DNA of 64,000 nt, from contig CM069439.1 in NCBI GenBank assembly GCA_035610365.1, positions 5,270,001-5,334,000 of the forward strand. Direction: 5' to 3'. Shown piece after piece: positions 57,080 to 64,000 of the stretch. A program made the translations under genes and the position numbers. Origin of the DNA: Aquatica leii. Its lineage: Eukaryota > Arthropoda > Insecta > Coleoptera > Lampyridae. The number at the start of each line of letters is the position of its first letter. Position 1 is the stretch's first letter. The notes under the pieces were generated by a model. It was not told the origin of the DNA and searched no databases. It saw nothing but the letters and a program-made list of their open reading frames with translations.

Positions 57080-58140
57080 TATCTGTATATCGCGTTTTAT
57101 AAGTCCTATCGGGTTCCACTAGATGGCGTTAGAAGAATGAGATTCCGTACTAAAAAACCGTTTTGTGATTAATTGAATAAAGCTTTGTTTGAGCGCGCGT
57201 CAAAGACGGTTACTAGCAAAGAGAAAATACGTTACATTTTACAGTTTTTCTTTGGTAAAAGCGATACCGCAAGCCAGGCAGCTGAAAATTTTGGTTTCGA
57301 CGATTCCGCTCTGATAATTTCGATGTCAAAGATGCACTACGCACTGGAAGGTCAATTGTCAAAACTGTCGATAAAATCATGGGCATTGTCGAATCAAAAT
57401 AAAGATTGCACAAGAAACCGTTTGTAACCATTTGAATAAGGCTGGATACAAAAAGTTAACGCAAAAAAACCTTATGAACCGAATTTCCATCTGCAAATCG
57501 CTGTTGAATCGCAACAAAATCAACCTATTTCTGAAGCGGTTGGTGATGAAAAGTGGATCGCTTACGACAACGTCAAGTGAATCGAATCGCGGTGAGCCGT
57601 TGGAAACCGTCGCCAAACCAGAATTGCCGGCTACTAAGATTTTGCTGTGTTTGGTGGGATTGACTGGGAATCATCTACTATGAATCTGTAACTGTACTGT
57701 GAACAATTAGACCGTCTGGAGGAAGCAATCGCCCAGAAACAAAACGGCCAATAGGAGAGGAATTGTGTTTCATGAGGACAACACCAGGCTACACACATTG
57801 ATGGTAACTCGTCAGAAGCTCCGGGAGCTTGGTTGAGAAGTTCTTATGCATCCTCCGGACCTGGCACCAAATGATTACCATCTGTTCCTGTCTATGGCCA
57901 ACAATTTTGCTGTTGAAAAATACGCTTCAAGAAAGACTTGTAAAAATCGACTGTTTCTATTTTCTGCCAATAGCGACAACGGCTTCTATGATAGAGGCAT
58001 AATGAGATTACCTGCAAAATGGCAACAAGTTATCAAACAAAACGGTGCATATTTGACCTAAATCACATCATTGGTAATGGTAATGGTAAATTAAAGCCTT
58101 CAATTTCATGCAAAAATAATACATTTGTTTTTATTACTAT
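57080..58140 (+). mobile_element. mariner element, irritans-like, decayed
   Basis: The left end near 57097-57135 has ATAAGTCC and AGATGGCG, typical of irritans-type mariner termini. A broken transposase follows. The right terminal repeat is not clear; GGTAAT repeats lie at 58074-58092. A TA duplication could not be assigned. Confidence 0.78.
57173..58061 (+). pseudogene. mariner transposase relic
   Basis: N-terminal: KEKIRYILQFFFGKSDTASQ and AAENFG (57210-57300). Middle, frameshifted: NRISICKSLLNRNKINLFLK. The DEKWI block is replaced by a shifted reading MKSGS at about 57546-57560, but GDEKWIAYDNVK is legible in another frame. Later come EDNTRLHT (second D, about 57775), then VLMHPPDLAPNDYHLFLSMANNF (third D, about 57880), with the usual YSP missing from HPPYSPDLAP, a three-codon deletion. 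It ends GIMRLPAKWQQVIKQNGAYLT at 58061. DD34D layout. Inactive. Confidence 0.92.
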
Positions 58141-58559
58141 TAGCAACAATAAGTAACAGTGGCGAGCTTATTGCCGCTTCTGAAGTTTGTGGTCTTCCAG
58201 CACGCAACAAATTTTTATGTCATTAAACTGTACTCGTCGTTACCCTTTTTAGAGATTTTAGTTATACTAAATAGAGATGGCTTATTAACATATTTAGCTT
58301 ACTCACAAAAATAGATACTTAAGCGGAGTTCCCGATCATCATTGTCTTCAACAACTGCCTCTAGTTAATTCTTTAGTGTATAAGTGAATAAGTCAAACCC
58401 AAAATCAAAATTTTCAAAAAGAATCATAATATCTAAGCTTTTAGTTGCAAGCAACTACAGTAAACTGAATATTACACAATCAATTTCTAAATTTACTTCA
58501 ATCGTATATTTATTGGAGAAACGAGTAAAAGTGCAGGGATTTGTATTAATGAATATTAA
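58141..58559. other. unassigned spacer
   Basis: No recognised gene. A 63-codon frame at 58384-58575 has no family match. Confidence 0.4.
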
Positions 58560-58745
58560 AGATGTAGTCGACTAAAACATTTTTCAGAATCGGTGGTAGC
58601 AGAACACATGTTAGAAACGAATCATCCAATTTTGTTTGAAAACGTTAAAGTTTTTCTCTTCTTTTTATCAAGATTTTAATTTTTGTCTTCCAAATATTTG
58701 AAAACCAGTTCTATCAAACGAAAGCCAGTCTATGGGTTAATTATT
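58560..58745 (+). mobile_element. Penelope-like family A, 3' coding fragment
   Basis: It reads CRLKHF, then SESVVAEHMLETNHPILFENV and, frameshifted, SSKYLKTSS. This is the same endonuclease tail as the other family A copies. It is very short and 5'-truncated. Confidence 0.75.
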
Positions 58746-59880
58746 TTTGGTTATCAGTTTGTCCGTACTACAGTAGTTCCTAATATTATCTCAAATGCGA
58801 GTTTGCGATACCATTTTATCCATTTTTTTAGTGGCGAGGTCAGATAAATCAATATATGATTTGCTATTGTTAATCAATTTCTTCTCTTCGTTTTTTGACT
58901 TTTGTTGTCATTTTTAAATGGTTTGTACTAAGATAAAGTACCTCTCGCTTGTCTTGTCACTTTAATACAACTGAACCCTTCTGTTCTCTGGCAATAATCT
59001 TGCCTTTTTTAAGTCTCGTAGTTATTTCCTCAGTTAGGTTCAATTTCTTATTTTTTTAGAGTACCCACCAGGTGTGTTTTTTTTTGAGAAGCTTTTAAGC
59101 AAAACTAACACTTGTGTAAAAATTGATGCACTTATATTTGGATTTTTATCATTTCCACAATAAACTCTTAGGTCATATGTATACCTATCTTTTCAACAAA
59201 TGTTTAATACCAAATTTGAACCATTTATTTTTAATGTATTGTTTGAATAGCATGCGTCTTCTAAATAAGACTATTGTATTATTATTGCAAACTTCACGTT
59301 CTGGGCAATATACTTTTTTAAATTTATTGGTCAAAAGTTTTAACAAAGGACTTAATTTTGCTAAACGATGACTAGCAGTTGCATTTTCATTGTTTCTAAA
59401 GTGAAGCATACGTAAAAGTATTCAAAGCAACTTTTAGACGTTTTTTCAGATAATTTATTCGAGTCTTAATGACGTTTTCTCCAGTAATCTAACAATTTTG
59501 GAAATCTTGTTAAGCCCATCAACAGACAGCAAGAGAAAAATATATTTTTTTTGGGTTAGTATTGTTTCATCTATGAACTCGAGAGTTTTTTTGAATACCT
59601 ACGCTGATTTTTTGTTGTGCATACCAATTTGTTTTGGTAACAAGAAGATTGACTACATCTGCATTGAAAAATATGTTGAAGAAATCGATAAGACTTTTTC
59701 CTAAATACATAAACTTGAAATTGTTTAAAGATGTCCTTTCTATCTACGTTACAGTATTTGGAATTTGCAGCTTTAATAATATTTGCTACAGAAAATACTA
59801 CATTTTTTAGTCGAGGAGATTGACTAAATGTTGATGGAAAATTTATCATATCTTTTTGGCACTGTTTTAGAAATTTCCCA
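58745..59880 (-). pseudogene. piggyBac transposase relic 1
   Basis: From right to left: N-terminal region (59849-59571), then KISKIVRLLEK and SEKTSK, FRNNENATASHRLAKLSPLL, NKFKKVYCPEREVCNNNTIV then LFRRRMLFKQYIKNKWFKFG (59409-59185), YDLRVYCGNDKNPNI, LTEEITTRLKKGKIIAREQK then GSVVLK, KREVLYLSTNHLKM, SYIDLSDLATKK (about 58850, third catalytic D) and KWYRKLAFEIILGTTVVRT. The piggyBac order is complete. The first catalytic aspartate (normally IDES) reads NNNT, and frameshifts break the chain. No terminal repeats were found. Confidence 0.88.
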
Positions 59881-60332
59881 AACGAATCTAAAAATAGAGT
59901 ATCTCAAAAATTACTATACTCTATTACAAAAAAAAACCGTTTGAAATCAGGACATCAATATATATGTTCTCTTCAGTGATATATGAAAATTAGCGATAAA
60001 ACAAAACATTTCACCATTTTTTTTTGTATTATTTCTTCATCTGAAGAAGCTTCACTTTCACAGTTAAGGCTGTACTTGTCTGAAGAACCAACTTCAAACG
60101 GGTCTAACTCGTGATGTGATTATTCTTTATGAGAGAGGATCTCATTACATAATTTTTGCAAACGCGCTTGACTTCTTTCGTACTCATATTATACCTTAGG
60201 TACTGCACTACTGCCTATTAATAACTATTGAAACGCACTAATTCACTAGCGATAAACGTATTAATGTTTCAGTTAATCTTATTGATTTTCTAGTATTTTT
60301 TAAAATTAAAACTAGAACAACCCTGTATTTAA
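59881..60332. other. spacer between two piggyBac elements
   Basis: No gene recognised. It could include unrecognised 5' sequence of the first piggyBac. Confidence 0.4.
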
Positions 60333-60336
60333 TTAA
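60333..60336. repeat. TTAA target site, left
   Basis: TTAA adjoining the left terminal repeat of piggyBac 2. Confidence 0.9.
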
Positions 60337-60602
60337 CCCGTAGTGGTCACACTTCTTAAACATAACGTAGTGGTCATACGGGTCTAGTTGACCCCAAAGG
60401 AAAAAATTGTTGCTACTTGCGTTCTTTTCAATATTATGGCTCGAGCCGTACATGAGAGTAATTCTTAACACTTCCGTTGAATAATTTAATCGTTTTTTAA
60501 TTTTTTTTTAATTGTTTAATTATTAAAACAGTGCAAGAAAGTCAAATTTCGAAAAATTTGACTTTTTTTGACTAAAAACTTCATATGAAAATGACCTCCG
60601 GG

Positions 60603-60714
60603 ATAAGAACGTCTTCCGGGTTTGGACCGTGTCAATGTTGTGACCGAAGTTGCCAACGTTTCGCCAACTTCGGTTACACCATTGACACGGTCCAAACTCG
60701 GAAGACGTTCTTAT
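60603..60714. repeat. 50-bp-arm foldback hairpin inside piggyBac 2
   Basis: Arms 60603-60652 and 60665-60714 are reverse complements with three mismatches, and the loop is 12 bases. The stretch 60603-60753 (hairpin plus 39-base tail) is flanked by the 12-bp direct repeat ATGACCTCCGGG (60591-60602 and 60754-60765). It is far richer in G and C than its surroundings. Confidence 0.93.
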
Positions 60715-60923
60715 CTTAGTATAGACTACGGCCGTGGAAGCCTTCGCTATTACATGACCTCCGGGGTTCTACTCCGGATATCGCATACTTTAAAAAAAAG
60801 TGGTGTCATATCGAGCTTTTCAAAAAGTGTATTTATTTGTGCAATTGAAATCGTAAATTTCCATGAATCTCAAAAAATGAGATGAACCAACTTTATGGCA
60901 GTAAAGTCAATAAAAAAACATTT

Positions 60924-61193
60924 TTAATTCAACAAACGATATATTTTATGAATAATAATAATAAAAAAAGTAAAAAAATACAAAAAATCAATCACGTCCA
61001 GTACAATCAATGCATAAATATGTGCGATGTTTGTCGCACATCGGTCGTGCAAACACGACGGACATTGATATTTAGTTTTTCTATCACTTCCTCGCTTGCA
61101 TAGAGCGCATCTTTTCTTGCTCGGCAACTCCACTCTTCTTTTATCAACTGGCTCGGTGTTTTTCTTCAAAATGGTGTAGATTCCTGCGCGCAA
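60924..61193 (-). pseudogene. piggyBac 2 transposase, cysteine-rich C-terminal domain
   Basis: An open 89-codon frame reads KRRVELPSKKRCALCKRGSD, then RKTKYQCPSCLHDRC. It has the C-X2-C ... C-X2-C cysteine pattern of the zinc-binding C-terminal domain that anchors piggyBac transposase to its own ends. Normally a histidine/cysteine pair follows; here the frame runs into a hydrophobic tail, so a late frameshift is likely. It continues the frame of 61200-61424. Confidence 0.85.
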
Positions 61194-61199
61194 AGTGGC

Positions 61200-62266
61200 T
61201 CAAAATTGTGGATCCAAAGAACGACGTTCCAAGAATGGCGTGACGAGATGCATGGTTATTTTGTCCAAGCATACTTTTGCTGGCAGTCTCTTGTTAATGC
61301 TACTATTTACCATTTTATATTTTAGTAATATGCGGGCGTTGACAGCTGTCATGTCAAGCATTCCAAAAAAAACTGGCCAGCCATTGCTTCTTGAGCTAAC
61401 TGTGTGAGAATGGCACTTTTGCACTGTTATAATGCATAAAAATTTTAGCTTTCTGATTGTCCATAGCGTCCGTGCATTTATAAGATGAAATTACTAGCAC
61501 TATTTTATTTTTTTTGGCGTATATGACACAAGCGTCATACTATTAGTGTAGCAGAATTTCGCGGCCGGGACACTCTTGGCGGATACCTTCATTTTTGCTG
61601 GTATATCTCGCTTGTTTTTTTTTTATAGTGCCAGTAATTTTTATCTGATAAGGCTCGTCTTTTATACGCTTCAATAGAGGCACAGAAGTAAACCAATTGT
61701 CGCAGGTAACAGTGCGGTTTGTACCATGAATTGGAACGGTTGTTTTCCGAAAATAATATTCCGTGAGTTGCTCGTCTTCAAGCTTATCGGTTAACGGTAT
61801 TTTTCCCAAGTATTGAACTACGTACATTAAGTATGATTTGCTTGGATCGTTCAAAACAAAAAATTTTAACCCGTATTTATCTGGCTTTGATTTTATATAC
61901 ATGCAAAATTTTGAACAGTCTCGAAATCCCAATAAAATTTCGTCTATTGTGCAGTCGCGGCTTGGTTGATAGCAATTGGTGCAATTGGAAATGAAAATTT
62001 CTCATATTTTCCGAATGGGCAGAAATCTATCGTCTTTGTTTCTAGTGCTTTTGTGGTCAAATCGTAGACACGAGGATAGAAACATATATCGCGCTCGCGG
62101 CATAACCGAGCGATAAAAATTCACTACATTCGAATTCATCCGACTCCTCTAAATCCTCCGAAACATTGTCGCCACTTTCGGAGTCGTCTCCGTCTAAAAC
62201 TTCTTCGACTTCTTCATCATTCCGGAAGGACGCAGCAATTGATCGTGGTCTCAAATTGTATGACAT
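61200..62266 (-). pseudogene. piggyBac 2 transposase, N-terminal and catalytic regions
   Basis: The start at 62266 reads YNLRPRSIAASFRNDEEV followed by an acidic stretch. A large part of the N-terminal half is missing. Then CTIDEILLGFRDCSKF (first catalytic D, about 61950), KPDKYGLKFFVLNDPSKSYL, TVTCDNWFTSVPLLKRI (second catalytic D, about 61700), and LVSYTPKK. NGWPVFFGMLDMTAVNARIL follows at about 61380-61330. The GVD-D block that carries the third catalytic aspartate is not present between them, so about 20 codons are deleted. Frameshifts lie near 61940, 61540 and 61400. Inactive, but younger-looking than relic 1. Confidence 0.9.
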
Positions 62267-62624
62267 GTATATTAACGTAATAAAAATTATTTTCTAACTA
62301 AGAAAAAAAAATTAACATGAAATACATTGATACTTACGTTATTGCATACAATTTAACGATATAAAAAAAAATTCCACACCCTTGTTTTTTCAAAGATTTG
62401 CCACACTATGGTCACACTGGGTCTAGCTGATCCCACTAAAAAAAACGTTCGCACACTAGTGAGGCACTGGTGACACGCAGGTTTTTAGAAACTATTCAGG
62501 GTTATTTTAGTACTTTCAAACAATAATTGATGGTACCCCAGATACCATTTTGAATGATATCTTCGAAGCAAGAGCAACTCAAAAATTGCCTGGGGTCATC
62601 TAGACCCCTAATGACCACTACGGG

Positions 62625-62628
62625 TTAA
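62625..62628. repeat. TTAA target site, right
   Basis: TTAA adjoining the right terminal repeat of piggyBac 2. Confidence 0.9.
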
Positions 62629-63699
62629 ACAAACTAAAAGTCTACTTTGTGTACATTAATCAATATATAAATTCAAAAAAATTTATTTTTAAAACATATT
62701 CTTTCATTCAAGAAAAACACTTTCAATTTTATTTAATCAATAAATTATCATTACTAAGTTAATATTAAACTGTTATATAATATATGGATACATTTAACTA
62801 ATTTAGTGTTTATTGTTACTGAATTAAAAATCATTGTTAATTAATTGAGTTGTATTTACGTATATTCAGCAATGCTTAATATACTATTGAACTATATCTA
62901 TGTCAATTACAGTATTTGCATTTGGAAAAATAATATGTAAATTGCGAGTAAAGCAAACATTTTTATTCAAACATTGGAAATATATTATATACTCACTCTT
63001 TATGCATTTAGTTTTATTTAACTTTGTATACATACTCTATTTATTTTTATTCTTGTTTTTGTTTGATGAGCGACTTAAAATTTCAAATTTAATAAATTTA
63101 ACTTTTCTTACGTCAAACACAGATTCTTGAAAGTTTTCGAACTAATTCAGTTGTGTTATATATAGATTACAATGTGTCCGATAAAACTAAATAAAGATGA
63201 ATTATGTATTACTAAAAAAATTAATAGAAAAAATGTTTTTAATTTTTTTTTGTACAAATACAAAATGACTAGATAGATATTAAAGTATATACGTGAGCAT
63301 CGTTTTATAACTGAAACACTGAACACAGTAATCATTTGTTTATTCGCTACTTATTATAAATTCCTTTGTTACTATTATAAATAGTGTTAAAATCGAATCT
63401 TTTATGTTAACAGCAGGTAACTTAAACTGCGTTGTATAGCATTCAAAGACATTTACCGAGTTTATAGGAATTGTTTTCATAAACTAAATGTTCTAATGAA
63501 GAATCTTCATTTCGACTAACTAAAAAGTCTAAAAATTGTTACGTGCAAAATATGTTAATAAAGAAATGCCTGAAGTAATCGCAACATAAACGATGTTATT
63601 GCGCGATGCCTAATGGTGACGGGAGTGGGTTAAATCAAAAATATAATTTCCTAATTAGTTGGAAATCTCAAAACGTAAAATGAAAATTCAAAAGAGCAA
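62629..63699. other. AT-rich spacer without recognised genes
   Basis: A 76-codon frame at 62900-63130 (+) is hydrophobic T-rich translation and unsupported. Confidence 0.5.
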
Positions 63700-64000
63700 C
63701 AGAAAGGTTTGTAGCCTAAATAATCGTCACACGTAGCGGTGGGCATTTTCAGAGCTTGGAATAAACTGATTCCGGCTTAAAATAACTTGCTTTTATATAG
63801 ACTGGCCTTCGATCGATAAGACTGGTTTTTAAATATCTGGCAGAGAAAAACTAAAATCTTAATTTTTTTTAAATTATTTTAATAGATTCTTTAATTTGTC
63901 GTTGATCATAATTATACACATTAGCGACAACCTTAACAAAGTTCGATATTTCGTTTTTAACTTGTGTGCTATCATTGATTTAGAATACTGTTTACTTTTT
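63700..64000 (-). mobile_element. Penelope-like family A, 3' fragment, cut by window edge
   Basis: The minus strand reads SKQYSKSMIAHKLKT, then NYDQRQIKESIKII and a 3' non-coding end with GCTCTGAAAATGCCCACCGC. It is very close to 55735-56160, and both have AATACTGTTTACTTTTT at the coding side. More of this copy may lie beyond the window. Confidence 0.78.

Larger units (their letters stand above)
60337..62624 (-). mobile_element. piggyBac element 2 with TTAA and matching terminal repeats
   Basis: The ends are CCCGTAGTGGTCA (left) and its exact inverse TGACCACTACGGG (right), bordered by TTAA on both sides. The length is 2288 bp, close to typical piggyBac elements. Next to the left tip there is a 25-bp insertion that repeats GTAGTGGTCA, so the full left repeat is longer than the right one. 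The minus strand encodes a broken transposase. A 151-bp foldback lies between the left repeat and the transposase 3' end. Confidence 0.93.

Noticed and set aside
60622-60885. 87-codon plus-strand frame
   Set aside because: It runs through the foldback at 60603-60714 and is a by-product of the palindrome.
1-64000. CRISPR array, bacterial operon, or viral structural genes
   Set aside because: No repeat-spacer arrays, ribosome binding sites or envelope/capsid frames beyond retrotransposon gag were seen; the window is eukaryotic.

Overview
This is a strongly AT-rich eukaryotic window with no recognisable intact host gene. It is a graveyard of transposable elements set in AT-rich spacer. The repertoire (Ty3/gypsy, Penelope-like, jockey/CR1/RTE-type LINEs, irritans-type mariner, Tc1, a DUF4817-type transposon, hAT, piggyBac, a FLYWCH-type MULE) points to an arthropod, most likely an insect. 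That assignment is inference; no host marker gene is visible.

Layout. 1-3388: 5' part of a minus-strand Ty3/gypsy element, with a 177-bp LTR, a tRNA-Leu-type primer-binding site and one uninterrupted gag-pol frame of more than 1000 codons running off the left edge. This is the only large open frame in the window. 3715-5960: Penelope-like (family A) pieces, one interrupted by a non-autonomous MULE with about 100-bp inverted repeats. 6368-6502: a foldback related to the Penelope termini. 6503-12229: AT-rich spacer. 12230-14146: decayed RTE-like LINE, abutting a DUF4817-type DNA transposon (14147-15463). 19154-20069: hAT-like MITE with a perfect 8-bp target duplication. 21480-24130: gypsy relic split by a Penelope-like element (family B).

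26861-30340: nested block. A Tc1 relic is split by a hAT-like element whose interior shares two collinear segments with the outer flanks. One segment is an exon-like unit of unknown function. 32970-34255: transposon with about 165-bp inverted repeats. 36940-39830: jockey relic. 42465-45640: two Tc1 relics, the first split by a Penelope-like element flanked by a 12-bp duplication. 45920-47195: CR1-like LINE. 47196-52379: spacer with a perfect 19-bp hairpin. 52380-52740: hAT C-terminal relic. 53340-55370: CR1-like LINE lacking its endonuclease. 55735-56160: Penelope family A. 57080-58140: mariner. 58560-58745: Penelope family A. 58745-59880: piggyBac relic. 60337-62624: second piggyBac with TTAA and matching ends, carrying a 151-bp foldback insert. 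63700-64000: Penelope family A.

The genes do not form a pathway. The readable story is a stratigraphy of insertions: gypsy then Penelope, Penelope then MULE, Tc1 then hAT, Tc1 then Penelope, piggyBac then foldback. The most unusual signals are the 50-bp-arm foldback with a 12-bp direct repeat, the collinear repeats around the Tc1/hAT nest, and hammerhead-like cores in the Penelope termini.
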